A DNA stretch of 64,000 nt from Flavisolibacter ginsengisoli DSM 18119 (GCF_900129295.1 NZ_FQUU01000008.1:62001-126000), one strand, 5' to 3'; counted from the first letter of the stretch, positions 1-9,945 are shown. The notes: generated by a model from the sequence alone, not told the origin. Translations and numbers: made by a program.

Positions 1-1130
1 TCCTCATTGATTAATCGTATAGGCTCACCTGCACCTGTTTCACCAATAATGATGTTATAACCAACTAATACAATAGCAAGAGTGGCTCCAACCCTGGCGG
101 TACTTAGCCCGAAGATCATCTGTCTTTCCAGGCTTGAAAGCCTGAATGTTTTTTGGGTTAAGAAGGCAGCAAGGAATTTTGAAAGAATACCCAGAATAAT
201 CATCACTGCGGCAACCTCCAGTGCACCCACCCCTTTAAAAAGGACCCGAAAGTCCACCAGCATTCCAACACTGATTAAAAAGAAGGGAATAAAGAAAGCA
301 TTGCCTACAAATTCTATCCGGTTCATCAAAGCAGAAGAATGAGGAATAAACCGGTTAAGGGCCAGTCCAGACAGAAAGGCGCCAATAATATGCTCCAACC
401 CTGCCAATTCTGCTATAAAGGATCCTAAGAATACCATTGCCAAAACGAAAATGTATTGTGATACAGGCTCGTCGAACTTTTTAAAGAACCACCTCGCTAT
501 AATAGGAAATAAGAAAAAAACTATGCACCCAAATATTATAGTGGCGATAGCAAGGTGAATCCAGAAACCTGCATTGATATCCCCACGTGTCATTCCTGTA
601 ACTCCTGCTAATACCAACAATGCCAATATATCAGTAATGATAGTGCCACCTATTGTTAGTGTTACTGACCGGATACGGGAAATACCATAGCGACTTGCAA
701 TTGGATAGGCCAACAAGGTATGAGATGCAAACATTGTAGCTAATAATAATGCGGAAGGAAGGTTATAATTTAAAATATAGTAAGCCGCCAGTGTACCCAG
801 TGTCATGGGCAATATGAAAGTAAACAATCCAAAGACAAGACTTTTAAAACGGTTTTTACGGAATTCTTCCAGGTCAATTTCAAGGCCTGCAGTAAACATT
901 ATATAGATCAAACCTACAGTTCCAAAAAGAACAATACTGCTGTCACGCAATAATAAGTTAAGGCCATAGGGACCAATTATTATTCCTGCTGCAATTAAAC
1001 CAATAATGTGAGGGATTTTAATCTTATTAAATAGAATAGGAGCAAAAAGGATTATAAAAAGGACCAGTGAAAAAATAATCACCGGGTTCGTTAATGGCAA
1101 ACTAAAATCCACGTCACTTAATAAGTACAT
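1..1130 (-). CDS. Cation:proton antiporter, Kef/CPA2 type (3' end cut by window edge)
   Basis: Inner-membrane monovalent cation/proton antiporter. The reverse strand reads open from an ATG at 1130 to the window edge, about 376 residues, so the C-terminus (any regulatory domain) is missing. The translation begins MYLLSDVDFSLPL and is a run of hydrophobic helices. Typical of the Na+/H+ exchanger fold are the early KIKIPHIIGLIAAG segment, the MFTAGLEIDL segment near residue 85 and the LEHIIGAFLSGLAL segment further on. The start lies 15 nt after the stop of the upstream lipoprotein gene, so the two are probably co-transcribed. The ion (K+ or Na+) cannot be read from the sequence, and whether a TrkA-N domain follows is unknown. 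Confidence 0.85.
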   Translation of the reverse strand, partial: MYLLSDVDFSLPLTNPVIIFSLVLFIILFAPILFNKIKIPHIIGLIAAGIIIGPYGLNLLLRDSSIVLFGTVGLIYIMFTAGLEIDLEEFRKNRFKSLVFGLFTFILPMTLGTLAAYYILNYNLPSALLLATMFASHTLLAYPIASRYGISRIRSVTLTIGGTIITDILALLVLAGVTGMTRGDINAGFWIHLAIATIIFGCIVFFLFPIIARWFFKKFDEPVSQYIFVLAMVFLGSFIAELAGLEHIIGAFLSGLALNRFIPHSSALMNRIEFVGNAFFIPFFLISVGMLVDFRVLFKGVGALEVAAVMIILGILSKFLAAFLTQKTFRLSSLERQMIFGLSTARVGATLAIVLVGYNIIIGETGAGEPIRLINE

Positions 1131-1145
1131 AAGTTTCCGGCTTTA

Positions 1146-1721
1146 TCATTTTTGTTTTGCCAATTGTAAAGAATAAACAACACGGCATTCATTATCACGG
1201 GCAATTTCTCTTTGCCCCTCCATATTTAGGTCATCAGTTATTTGCAGTCTTACTGTCATGCGGGTATTACTATTGGAATCTGCGCTGTCAGGATTTTCTT
1301 CTAATTCTATTATATTATTTGTAAAGTTTCCAATATATACTCTTACCAATTTATCTCCAGCCAGGGCATTGACAACAACCTTATTAGCCTGGTATGAAAT
1401 ATCCCATAATTCGGTTTTAGTATCACCTACTGCAGAGCCGGGACATGTAGCTAAAGTACAGGTCATTTTTACCGACCATTTCCCTATTATAACCGGATTA
1501 AAATTTCCAATTGTATCTGTCTTCAATGAACTATCTAACTTTTGCTCTCTTTTCGCCAATTCCTGCTCTTTGATCTCCAGTGTTTTTTCTTTCAACAGGA
1601 GCCGCTGCTCCTTTTCATTTAAAGCAATTTCCTTTTCATTTAATTCTCTTCGTTTTTTTTGTGAATCACAACCTGAAGTAAATAAAACCAGAATAAATAA
1701 AAGTATAGAGGTCCATTTCAT
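1146..1721 (-). CDS. Lipoprotein with a coiled-coil stalk, unknown function
   Basis: 191-residue exported protein that I do not recognise as a named family. An N-terminal lipoprotein signal ends in the lipobox LFTSGC (lipidated Cys near residue 18), and the protein should be membrane-anchored in the periplasm or outer membrane. Residues about 20-65 are a charged Glu/Lys-rich heptad-like stretch with the repeated element NEKE, predicted to be coiled coil. The C-terminal 120 residues look like a small beta domain beginning VIIGKWSVKMTC with several cysteines (CTLATCPG), resembling lipocalin-like sheets in general style only. It precedes the antiporter gene by 15 nt on the same strand, suggesting a two-gene operon. 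Confidence 0.7.
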   Translation of the reverse strand: MKWTSILLFILVLFTSGCDSQKKRRELNEKEIALNEKEQRLLLKEKTLEIKEQELAKREQKLDSSLKTDTIGNFNPVIIGKWSVKMTCTLATCPGSAVGDTKTELWDISYQANKVVVNALAGDKLVRVYIGNFTNNIIELEENPDSADSNSNTRMTVRLQITDDLNMEGQREIARDNECRVVYSLQLAKQK

Positions 1722-2123
1722 ATGGTTAAATCTTTAGACTAACTATTATCCTTGCTAAGGATTATAAAGTTAGCTTAACTAGGTGGCAATAATATCCAAC
1801 TAATATATTCTAATTAGCTTTTAATAAAAAAGCAATATGGGCTAACGCAGTTCATAAACCAAATAGAAACGGCTTTTCTTTAATGTCAGTTCAGCAAATA
1901 CTTAAGTATAATATGGCTACTTTATTTGATGTTACCAGGATCATTGTGTTGCAGCGCATATGCCTGATAGTAAAGTAAGTTAAGCGTAACATCGCGGCCT
2001 TTATTCTAATTTGTATGCGTTTGATAGAATAGGCCCAAGTTTGCAAACTATTTTATAGCTATAATAGAAAAGAGGCTAAATGCTGCTTTAGTCACAACAA
2101 TAGCCTCTTTATATTGTCTGCTA
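1722..2123. other. Intergenic region with one hairpin and a terminator
   Basis: No gene is supported here. A near-palindrome at 1739-1773 (arms CTAACT...CCTT and AAGG...AGTTAG, loop GCT) lies just upstream of the lipoprotein gene and could be an operator or leader hairpin; this is inference. The other structured element is the ppsA terminator at 2069-2110, annotated separately. The rest is A+T-rich with no convincing ORF. Confidence 0.4.
2069..2110 (-). terminator. Rho-independent-type terminator after ppsA
   Basis: Ten-base inverted repeat AAAGAGGCTA / TAGCCTCTTT with a 22-nt loop. Read on the minus strand it is followed by TTTTCTATT and begins 13 nt after the ppsA stop codon. The long loop makes it weaker than a standard terminator. 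Confidence 0.6.
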
Positions 2124-4583
2124 TTAACTGATCAATTCTCCTGACGATGAAATCACTTCCTTTGTTTTAAGCGTTTCCTGCTCAATGTAGTGAATCGCTT
2201 TCATTGTTTTTATTACAGAATCAGGGGTTACAGAAATAGAGTCTATTCCCATTTCAACCAGGAATTGTGCAAAATCAGGATAGTCGGAAGGACCCTGGCC
2301 GCAGATACCAACCTTCACTCCACACTGTTTTGCTGTTGTAATTAATTGGGAAAGCATTGATTTAACAGCCATGTTCCTTTCATCATATAAATGAGCCACT
2401 AAAGAGGAATCTCTATCAAGTCCCAGGGTTAACTGGGTTAAGTCATTAGAGCCAATTGAGAATCCATCAATATGTGCAGCGAACTCTTTAGCCATTATAA
2501 TATTAGAAGGTATTTCAGCCATAAGATAAAGTTCCAGTCCATCATTACCTGGTACAAGATCATATTCAGCCATTACTTCCTTTACTTTGATTAATTCCTC
2601 CACAGTTCGGCAAAAAGGAATCATTACTACTATATTCGTCAAGCCCATTTCTTCCCTTGCCTTTTTGATCGCTTTGCATTCTAATCCAAAGGCTGGCTTA
2701 TAATTATCTGAATAATATCGACTCGCACCTCTCCATCCAATCATTGGATTTTCTTCATGCGGTTCAAAATACTTTCCTCCCAGAAGGTTGTAATATTCGT
2801 TTGATTTAAAATCAGAAAATCTAACGATGACTTTATTAGGATAAAATGCTCCAGCTATCTTGGCAATTCCAAAAGAAAGTTTGGATATAAAAAAGTCTTC
2901 TTCATTTTTGAAACCTCTGATACTTGTCTTTATTGTTTGGGTAAGCTCTTTATCATTTAGCTCATGATGCTTTAATAAAGCCAAAGGATGAATACCAATA
3001 TAATTATTGATAATAAATTCTTCTCTTGCCAGTCCCACACCTTTATTGGGAATATGTGAAAAACGAAAAGCCAGGGATGGAGAAGCAACATTTAGCATCA
3101 GCTGTGTTTTGACTGCAGGAAGATCTACCAGTTTTGTTTCTATTACCTCGAAGGAAAGTTTTCCCTGGTAAACCATTCCGATATCACCTTCTGCGCATGA
3201 AATAGTAACCTCATCATCGTCGTTTAAAATACTGGTGGCGTTTCCACAACCTACAATTGCAGGAACTCCCATCTCCCTGGCTACAATAGCAGCATGGCAG
3301 GTTCTACCACCTTTATTGGTGACGATTGCTGAAGCCTTTTTCATGATAGGCTCCCAGTCCGGATCTGTCATATCAGTTACCAATACATCACCGTCTTTAA
3401 ATTCTTCCCCCTCCATTACTCTTTTGTCAAGTGAATACATGATCTTCACCTTACCGGATGCTATCTTATCTCCAACAGCAATGCCTTTTACTAATACAGG
3501 AGCCGTATTTGTGTGCATTACAAATTCAGTAAGTGTGTCATGGTCTTTTCTTGAGTGAATGGTCTCCGGCCTTGCCTGGACAATAAACAGATCACCAGAT
3601 AAACCATCCAATGCCCATTCTATATCCATTGGACACCAATGGCCTTTTAATTGAGAATAATATCCTTCGATATGTAATACCCATCGTGATAATTGAAGTA
3701 TTTTTTCATCATCCAGGCAAAACTCTTTCTGAGCCGCTTTATCTACCGGGATAATTTTTACTCTTTCATCCGGGTCATCTCCATATACCATCATCTGGTC
3801 TTTTATTCCGAGCTTCTTTTCAATGATGGATGCATACCCGGTTTTTAAGGTTGGTTTGAATACAATAAATTCATCTGGAGATACACTGCCCTGCACCACC
3901 ATCTCACCAAGTCCATAAGAACCATTGATTACAATGACATCTTTAAATCCGCTTTCTGTATCCAGAGAAAAGGCTACGCCGCTTGCACCCAAATCACTAC
4001 GAACCATTTTTTGAATACAAACTGAAAGACCTATTTCAAAATGGTCGTACTTAAAAGTCTCTCTATAGGAAATAGCCCTGTCTGTAAATAACGATGCAAA
4101 GCAGTTACGTACAGAATCCATCAATGCCGCGGGACCTCTAACGTTTAAATAAGTTTCCTGCTGACCTGCAAAAGAAGCATCTGGCAAGTCCTCGGCCGTT
4201 GCTGAAGAACGCACTGCCACATCAGTTCCTTCCTGGTCGTACCTTTTTGAAAGATCATAATAACAATCAATGATTTCCTGGCTAAGATGTGATGGAAAGC
4301 GGCCATTGCGAATGACATTACGTATCTGAAGTCCAGACCTGCGTAATGATTCAACCGATTTGTAATCGATCTGTTTTACCAGGGCCCTGATCTTTTCATC
4401 AAGGTTATTGTGCCTGATAAATTCCTGGTAAGCATTCACAGTAATTACAAATCCACCGGGAATACTTACACCCAATTTTGTGAGATTTTGAAGCATTTCG
4501 CCCAGGGAAGCATTTTTCCCTCCAACCAGGTCAATATCCTTCATACCAACCTGGTCCAATTGGACAACGTTTTTAGATAGCAT
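2124..4583 (-). CDS. ppsA: Phosphoenolpyruvate synthase
   Basis: Cytoplasmic enzyme converting pyruvate, ATP and water to phosphoenolpyruvate, AMP and phosphate, the entry step of gluconeogenesis from pyruvate. The 819 residues match the normal PpsA length and domain order. An N-terminal ATP-binding domain starts with LVGGKNASLGEML and contains VRSSATAEDLPDASFAGQQ. The swivelling phosphohistidine domain has GGRTCHAAIVARE, with His430 as the phosphocarrier. The C-terminal PEP/pyruvate TIM barrel has SNDLTQLTLGLDRD and the catalytic-Cys segment GICGQGPSD. ATG start at 4583; the gene stands alone and ends at a terminator. Fructose-1,6-bisphosphatase (38062-39093) is a second gluconeogenic enzyme in the window. 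Pyruvate phosphate dikinase is unlikely given the length and PpsA-type motifs. Confidence 0.96.
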   Translation of the reverse strand: MLSKNVVQLDQVGMKDIDLVGGKNASLGEMLQNLTKLGVSIPGGFVITVNAYQEFIRHNNLDEKIRALVKQIDYKSVESLRRSGLQIRNVIRNGRFPSHLSQEIIDCYYDLSKRYDQEGTDVAVRSSATAEDLPDASFAGQQETYLNVRGPAALMDSVRNCFASLFTDRAISYRETFKYDHFEIGLSVCIQKMVRSDLGASGVAFSLDTESGFKDVIVINGSYGLGEMVVQGSVSPDEFIVFKPTLKTGYASIIEKKLGIKDQMMVYGDDPDERVKIIPVDKAAQKEFCLDDEKILQLSRWVLHIEGYYSQLKGHWCPMDIEWALDGLSGDLFIVQARPETIHSRKDHDTLTEFVMHTNTAPVLVKGIAVGDKIASGKVKIMYSLDKRVMEGEEFKDGDVLVTDMTDPDWEPIMKKASAIVTNKGGRTCHAAIVAREMGVPAIVGCGNATSILNDDDEVTISCAEGDIGMVYQGKLSFEVIETKLVDLPAVKTQLMLNVASPSLAFRFSHIPNKGVGLAREEFIINNYIGIHPLALLKHHELNDKELTQTIKTSIRGFKNEEDFFISKLSFGIAKIAGAFYPNKVIVRFSDFKSNEYYNLLGGKYFEPHEENPMIGWRGASRYYSDNYKPAFGLECKAIKKAREEMGLTNIVVMIPFCRTVEELIKVKEVMAEYDLVPGNDGLELYLMAEIPSNIIMAKEFAAHIDGFSIGSNDLTQLTLGLDRDSSLVAHLYDERNMAVKSMLSQLITTAKQCGVKVGICGQGPSDYPDFAQFLVEMGIDSISVTPDSVIKTMKAIHYIEQETLKTKEVISSSGELIS

Positions 4584-4904
4584 AGCAATCGTTTAAATAG
4601 GTAAAGGCTGTAGGTGGACAGCTAATTGATACGGAAATGGAGAAGCTTGTAAAAATGTTTAAGAGAGGTCACCTGCAAGGGACATAATGAGATAAACATA
4701 CAGAGTACGTTCATCATTAAAATATTTGAAGGGAAAATCAGGTCGCATGGTTAGGACTACAAGATATAAACCTTTTTAATTGCAACGTTTATTCTTGTAC
4801 CATGTACACAATACTAAAATCATACCCGGTTGAAAAGGCCAAATTCCTGGTGTCTACACTTAAATTGTGGAATTAAGGTTAGCGCAATTAAAGAGTAAAT
4901 CTCA
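4584..4904. other. Intergenic region, no gene seen
   Basis: The 321 bp between ppsA and the upstream glycosidase gene hold no convincing ORF; the only plus-strand reading frame (from 4801) is 24 codons with no recognisable content. No clear promoter box for ppsA could be picked by eye, and no terminator with a T-tract is visible for the glycosidase gene. Confidence 0.35.
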
Positions 4905-7604
4905 TTATGGCGTTTTCTCGTTGACTTGAATAACTCTCATCATATCGATCATTGCCTGGTTGATTTCTACATTCATATTTTCATTCCAAGGCATGAAAGC
5001 CAGGGTTATTGCATGTTTTCCTTTGCTTAGGAAAACAGGAATGGTATTAGTCCAGCCCCAATCAGACCATACATCTTTTCCCCGTTGAGGAAATAATATG
5101 GTTGCTTGTTTTTTCCCATCAGCCAATAAGGTGCGGATGGCACATTTGTTTTCTGTATTTGTAGGGCCATTACCGTTGGCGTATTTAAAGTCAACCAGGT
5201 ATACGCCATCAGCCTTAATAGTTAAGGGTATTGTTAGTTCCCGGTTTTTTGTCTTACTTATTTCCACAAATCCTTTGCCTGAATAACCGCTGGAAGCCAT
5301 TTCAGATTTTGGAAATACATCTTCCATCTCAATGGTTGTAGCATATTTTTTATCAACAACAGCAATGGGTTGACTGGCAAAGGATTCAATTCCTTTTCTA
5401 TCAACAGCTACCACCTGGTATTCAGCATACACGCCTTCTTTAACAGGGTATTGCAAATCTGAAGCAGTTGTCAAAACTTTACCATTCTTAAGAATTTTAT
5501 ATGTCCGAGCTCCTGGTTCAGGTGACCATTGCAGTTTCCCATTTAAATAAGTTACATCCGGGGCCGGTAAACTAGTATAGTTAGCAACTTTATTGATGTT
5601 TTTAGCTATGAAAAGGTTATTCTTTAATATAATAGTTACCTGGTGCTTTCCTTCCAGGGTTACTGGAATTACAGGCTTAGATGGCTTGCCATCTACAAGG
5701 AAGCGACTGACCTGGTTTCCAAAGCCTTCCATTTTTATATTTAAAACTGCCCGCCTGTATTTAAAATTATTAAGGGTTCTTTGTCCTTTCAGGGATTCCG
5801 GAACAAAAGGCTGGAAACTGAGACCATCTTCATTCAATCTTATACCAAATAATACTTTATGTACAATACTAAGATTACCAGCCAGGCTCCAGAGCATATT
5901 ACTGGAGTTGATCTGTGTACCCGCAAAATCTCCGTTAGCTGCAACAAAATTCTCCTTATTGGTTACAAATAAAGCTACAGGCCTGTATATGGCCGCAATA
6001 CTCTCCATAACCGATTTTTCATTTTCTGCTTTAGCACTTGCCCATAACCAGTAAGTTTGAACAAAAGGCCATACCGCATTATTATGATATGGCGGGATAT
6101 TAGGTATTTGTGGAAATATGCAACTAATTCCAAAATCAGTGACAGGGGTATTAGACACTATTTTCTTTTGCTGTTCGGGACCTGCGATACCAAATAAAAT
6201 GGCTAATGCTTCCCCAAGTGCCTCTGACCTTGGAGATAGAGACATGCTATTTCTACCATATAAATATTGACCATAATAATTTTTACCAGGCATCCACAAA
6301 TATTGGTTCACACCTTTCTTGATCTTCTGCGCTATGGCAGCATACTTTTCAGCCACTTGTTTATGGCCCAATTCAGATGCCATCTTACTTAAAACCATAT
6401 TGGCCTGGTAATGAACTGCATTTGTTCCGAGGCATTCAGACTCTGCGATGTCAACTGGTTGCATCCATTTAGGATAGGTTTGTTCTCTCCAATCAAGAAA
6501 AGAAGATTCACCTTTTACCATTCCTGTTTTTGCATCATAAATGGTATTAAGATCATCATCAATAGAATTCTTTATAATCAAATAAGCCTGTTCCAACCAA
6601 TCTTTATCTCCTGTAGCCTTATATATTTCCCAGGCAGCCACAGCCCAGATCATTCGGTCTGAACTTACCGGCCATGCCCCACCTGTTCCAGTATCCTGGA
6701 TGATCTTTTTAGAAGAGGTTACTTTTTTCAACAAACTTTTAATTGCTACACGAGGCTGCAGGTATGCCATTGATAAAATAATACTATAACTAATATCCCT
6801 TGTCCAAACTCCTGCCCATTCTTTGCCTGTCCTGAAAGTACTGTCTGGTTCAATAGCATTAACCATTTCTTCTAGTGCCAGGTTATAAATAACATCTGAA
6901 ATAGGGAAGCCAGAGGAATACGATGGAAATGCAGAAACATCCCTGGATGCCTTCCAATGACTTGCTGTACCTTTCACATCACCAGGTTCATTTAGCTTGA
7001 TATTTAATTCGTAAATACCATCTCCATCCTCGTCATGTAATTGCAAGCCTTGATGATTAACAAGGTTATCGAAATCCCAGGTAAGCGGGGAAGTACTACC
7101 GGCAACATATACGCCCTTAAAATCTTCCTTATAGATCTTATCACCATTGAATGTGGTATAATAACCCTGTGTTTTAAATGCATTTATTACTTCCCTCATA
7201 TCTAACCTGATTTTGAGAGTAGTATTAGATGGCAAATAGCCATGTGATGAAGTGGTGTCTTTTAATTGTACACCGAATTTAATTATCGGTGTTTCAGCTA
7301 AACCATTTTTAGGTATCACCACAAAATGATGGTCTACTCCTGATTTCATTTCATTGTCCTTACCATTGATGCTGAATTTGAATGTAATAGCAGGACTCTT
7401 AAATTCATTTACAGGGCTTTGGTAATCAGAAATCAATTCCTTTTCTGAAATAGCTTTGGCAACAAATTTTCCCTGTACAACGCTGTCCTTATAGATAGTA
7501 TATTGATTGGTTTTCCAGATAATGTTATTCTCCTGGGCTAAAGCCACATTCAATATTATCATTATGCTCATTAAGGATAAGAAAGCGCGTAAAAGGATTT
7601 GCAT
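4905..7604 (-). CDS. Secreted six-hairpin glycoside hydrolase (glycogen-debranching/GH63-like) with Fn3 and CBM-like domains
   Basis: An 899-residue exported carbohydrate-active enzyme. A signal peptide (about residues 1-23, ending ALAQ) is followed by an N-terminal beta region of about 230 residues. The (alpha/alpha)6 catalytic domain spans about 240-640, with the segments AGVWTRDISYSIILSMAY, GGAWPVSSDRMIWAVAAWE, SSFLDWREQ and PYHNNAVWPFVQTYWLWA, typical of glycogen-debranching and GH63-type enzymes. A fibronectin type III-like domain follows (about 690-765), then a C-terminal jelly-roll resembling a CBM6/35 module (about 775-890, IEMEDVFPKSEM and a Trp-rich sheet). The substrate is probably an alpha-glucan or another alpha-linked oligosaccharide; the exact GH family was not resolved. 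There is no SusC/SusD pair nearby, so it is not part of a visible polysaccharide utilisation locus. Confidence 0.8.
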   Translation of the reverse strand: MQILLRAFLSLMSIMIILNVALAQENNIIWKTNQYTIYKDSVVQGKFVAKAISEKELISDYQSPVNEFKSPAITFKFSINGKDNEMKSGVDHHFVVIPKNGLAETPIIKFGVQLKDTTSSHGYLPSNTTLKIRLDMREVINAFKTQGYYTTFNGDKIYKEDFKGVYVAGSTSPLTWDFDNLVNHQGLQLHDEDGDGIYELNIKLNEPGDVKGTASHWKASRDVSAFPSYSSGFPISDVIYNLALEEMVNAIEPDSTFRTGKEWAGVWTRDISYSIILSMAYLQPRVAIKSLLKKVTSSKKIIQDTGTGGAWPVSSDRMIWAVAAWEIYKATGDKDWLEQAYLIIKNSIDDDLNTIYDAKTGMVKGESSFLDWREQTYPKWMQPVDIAESECLGTNAVHYQANMVLSKMASELGHKQVAEKYAAIAQKIKKGVNQYLWMPGKNYYGQYLYGRNSMSLSPRSEALGEALAILFGIAGPEQQKKIVSNTPVTDFGISCIFPQIPNIPPYHNNAVWPFVQTYWLWASAKAENEKSVMESIAAIYRPVALFVTNKENFVAANGDFAGTQINSSNMLWSLAGNLSIVHKVLFGIRLNEDGLSFQPFVPESLKGQRTLNNFKYRRAVLNIKMEGFGNQVSRFLVDGKPSKPVIPVTLEGKHQVTIILKNNLFIAKNINKVANYTSLPAPDVTYLNGKLQWSPEPGARTYKILKNGKVLTTASDLQYPVKEGVYAEYQVVAVDRKGIESFASQPIAVVDKKYATTIEMEDVFPKSEMASSGYSGKGFVEISKTKNRELTIPLTIKADGVYLVDFKYANGNGPTNTENKCAIRTLLADGKKQATILFPQRGKDVWSDWGWTNTIPVFLSKGKHAITLAFMPWNENMNVEINQAMIDMMRVIQVNEKTP

Positions 7605-7674
7605 TGTAAAAATTTAAGTGCTTATGCTAAAGGTCAGAAAAAAAGAAATACTATAACGCTGAAGTTGTAATGGT

Positions 7675-8787
7675 TTAAAAAAGATTAAGCTGGCCCGGTG
7701 CACATTTGCCATTTCCTTTACTTAACAGAGAGGGGAAATTAGAAATCGTAATACCCAGTAAACGGATCTTTGCTCCCTCGGGCTCTGTTTTTTCCAGAAG
7801 TTCCCTGGCAGCGGCAAGTATTGAATTGTGATCATTTAAACAGTCAGAAAATGACTTGCTACGGGTAATGATTTTGAAATCACTGTACTTGATCTTTACA
7901 GTAATGGTTTTCCCCTTCAGATTGTGTTTATCCAGGCGCCTGCAAACCGTTTCAGTAATTTTTTCCAATGCCAGTTCCATTTCTTCCAGTTTTGTAAGAT
8001 CATATGGAAAAGTATCTTCTGCTCCTATCGATTTGGTTTCTTGTTCTGGTTCAACTGGTCTATTATCAATTCCTCTCACTATTTTGTAGTAAAAGCTGCC
8101 TGCCTTGCCAAAATGCTTTCTCAATTCCTGCTCACTAAGCTTTTTAATGTCACCACCGGTATGCAGTCCTAAATTTTTCATCTTTTCCGCGGTTACCTTT
8201 CCTACCCCATGAAACTTTTCAACTGGTAGATCAGAAACAAATCTTTCTATCCTGGAAGGCCCAATAAAAGTGATGCCGTCAGGCTTATGCATATCAGATG
8301 CTATTTTAGCAATGAACTTATTAATAGATATTCCAGCAGAAGCCGTCAATCCCAATTCATTCCTTATAGCACCTTTTATTGCTGTTGCAATGTCTATTGC
8401 AGAACCAATACCCTGTTTATCAATTGTCACGTCAAGGTATGCTTCGTCGAGCGACAATGGCTCTATAATATCAGTATATCGCTCAAAGATGGCACGGACC
8501 TGCCTGGACACCTCTTTATATGCTTCAAAACGAGGCTTTACAAAAATAATCGCGGGGCACAACTGTATAGCTCTTTTAGAAGGCATGGCAGACCTGACAC
8601 CAAATTTCCTTGCTTCATAACTGGCAGTCGCCACAACTCCTCCACGCCCTTGGGGAGAACCTCCAACAGCAATAGGTTTCCCTCTTAAATCGGGGTTATC
8701 ACGTTGTTCCACCGAAGCATAGAATGCATCCATATCAATATGAATGATCTTCCTTAAAACTTTTGGGGTTTCCTCCACAATAGACAA
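7675..8787 (-). CDS. dinB: DNA polymerase IV (Y-family, translesion)
   Basis: Error-prone Y-family polymerase for translesion synthesis. Active-site carboxylates are visible: IHIDMDAFYASVEQ (Asp18, Asp20) and SLDEAYLD (Asp114, Glu115). Palm, thumb (HhH segment FHGVGKVTAEKM) and little-finger regions follow in order. The last residues, GQLNLF, form a canonical beta-clamp-binding motif. There is no ATG in a sensible position: the frame opens at a TTG at 8787 just after in-frame stops, with a GTG at 8778 as the alternative, and the conserved RKIIHID block starts only about 12 residues in. CAAGGGTA at 8791-8798 is a one-mismatch -7 box on this strand, favouring a very short leader. Confidence 0.95.
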   Translation of the reverse strand: MSIVEETPKVLRKIIHIDMDAFYASVEQRDNPDLRGKPIAVGGSPQGRGGVVATASYEARKFGVRSAMPSKRAIQLCPAIIFVKPRFEAYKEVSRQVRAIFERYTDIIEPLSLDEAYLDVTIDKQGIGSAIDIATAIKGAIRNELGLTASAGISINKFIAKIASDMHKPDGITFIGPSRIERFVSDLPVEKFHGVGKVTAEKMKNLGLHTGGDIKKLSEQELRKHFGKAGSFYYKIVRGIDNRPVEPEQETKSIGAEDTFPYDLTKLEEMELALEKITETVCRRLDKHNLKGKTITVKIKYSDFKIITRSKSFSDCLNDHNSILAAARELLEKTEPEGAKIRLLGITISNFPSLLSKGNGKCAPGQLNLF

Positions 8788-8911
8788 TTATCAAGGGTAA
8801 ATGTAAAGAAGGCTTAAATAATAAACCAGGATTCTAACAATGCATTTACTTTCAATCCACAAAGGATCTGTTAACAAAAGGCCTGGAAAAAAACCTTCCT
8901 GTTTAAATACT

Positions 8912-8919
8912 TACATTTG
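8912..8919 (+). promoter_or_regulatory. Bacteroidota -7 box TACATTTG
   Basis: Exact match to TAnnTTTG, ending 5 nt before the ATG at 8925. Transcription would start at or next to the start codon, implying an almost leaderless message. No convincing -33 TTG element is seen at normal spacing. Confidence 0.45.
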
Positions 8920-8924
8920 CTTTA

Positions 8925-9278
8925 ATGCGATTCTTGCTTTACATACTATTAGCTTCCTTTTATATCATTAACCCAGGACAGGTTAATGCAGGAATGCTTC
9001 CCTTAAACCAGGGAAAAATAGTATCTGGTAAATCAATTGAGCAATCTTCCGTTAGAAAGGATAAGTTAGGTCCAAAGCAATTTGCATCACTTACCACTAT
9101 TCCCCAAACAGGGATTAATTATGCTTCCTACCGCTACCACCCCTTTGAAAGATTTTTCTTTGAGGAGAGCCAATTTGGCAATGAGCGGGTAAGTAATACA
9201 AAGGAAATTCCGGAAAGTTTTAGGTTAACTAAACCTATCGCACTCCTTCTCATCTTTCCACATCATTATTTCTGGTAA
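8925..9278 (+). CDS. Small exported protein, unknown function
   Basis: 117 residues with a signal peptide (about 1-22, ending QVNA). The mature region has no motif I recognise. It carries a Tyr/Phe-rich patch (NYASYRYHPFERFFFEE) and a hydrophobic tail ending PHHYFW, which could anchor it or pair with a partner. The gene stands 137 nt from the divergent dinB gene and has its own -7 box directly upstream. Family and function are unknown; the signal peptide and promoter make it a credible gene. Confidence 0.55.
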   Translation: MRFLLYILLASFYIINPGQVNAGMLPLNQGKIVSGKSIEQSSVRKDKLGPKQFASLTTIPQTGINYASYRYHPFERFFFEESQFGNERVSNTKEIPESFRLTKPIALLLIFPHHYFW

Positions 9279-9348
9279 TTAAAAGTTTTAAGCATTTACA
9301 ACATTGTATTTGCCTGAATCACATTCATTAACTTTTTAATTATCATAC

Positions 9349-9870
9349 ATGTCTACAATACTTGTGGCACTAATAATCATTGCCATAATAGCAGCTATAA
9401 GCTTTGCTTTAATTTATTCCAGTAAACAGCACCAAAAGAAAATAACAGGTGAATTACTTTCCATCTGTAGCCATATGGCATCAGCGCATAATTTAAACTT
9501 TTCAAGCCAGGAGGTTTCCAGTAAACGCATCATTGGCGTAGATGGTATAACAAGAAAAATACTTATAGTAGAATATAGGGAAGAAAAGATAATCGAAACA
9601 CTGATTGCATTGGAAGAAGTAAAAAAATGTTCCGTAAAAAAGAACTATAACCAGGTTGAACAATTTCAGGGAGGTAATAAACCAGAAACTTTCCTTCAAT
9701 CCATTACCCTAGAATTTTCTTTTTGGAAAAACAAGCCGCCCTTTGAGATTTCTTTTTATGATAACATCACCAATCATATTTATGAAATGTCTGAACTGGA
9801 ATTAAAGGCAAGGGACTGGGAAAAAATGATTACAAAATTATTAATGTCAGAAACAAGGGAAAGGGCATAA
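9349..9870 (+). CDS. Single-pass membrane protein, unknown function
   Basis: 173 residues. The first 25 form one transmembrane helix (ILVALIIIAIIAAISFALIY) followed by a basic cytoplasmic stretch (SSKQHQKK). The rest is a soluble mixed alpha/beta domain containing ITLEFSFWKNKPPFEISFYD. No known family is recognised. It is followed directly on the same strand by the GreA-like gene (start 9946), and the two may be co-transcribed up to the terminator at 10363-10385. Confidence 0.65.
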   Translation: MSTILVALIIIAIIAAISFALIYSSKQHQKKITGELLSICSHMASAHNLNFSSQEVSSKRIIGVDGITRKILIVEYREEKIIETLIALEEVKKCSVKKNYNQVEQFQGGNKPETFLQSITLEFSFWKNKPPFEISFYDNITNHIYEMSELELKARDWEKMITKLLMSETRERA

Positions 9871-9945
9871 ATGCCCCTCCCAACTTTTCCATTCCGGGAG
9901 ATCGGACATAATCCAATTGTATTTATTCACCTCAATTTTACCATT

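Noticed and set aside
82-342. Plus-strand 86-residue frame
   Set aside because: It lies opposite the truncated antiporter, whose reverse-strand translation shows clear transporter helices; the plus frame has no recognisable content.
1258-1737. Plus-strand 159-residue frame over the lipoprotein gene
   Set aside because: The minus strand has a lipobox and coiled coil; the plus-strand translation is typical antisense shadow.
9871-9945. Upstream extension of the GreA-like gene
   Set aside because: The added 25 residues do not resemble the family and the conserved region starts after the ATG at 9946.
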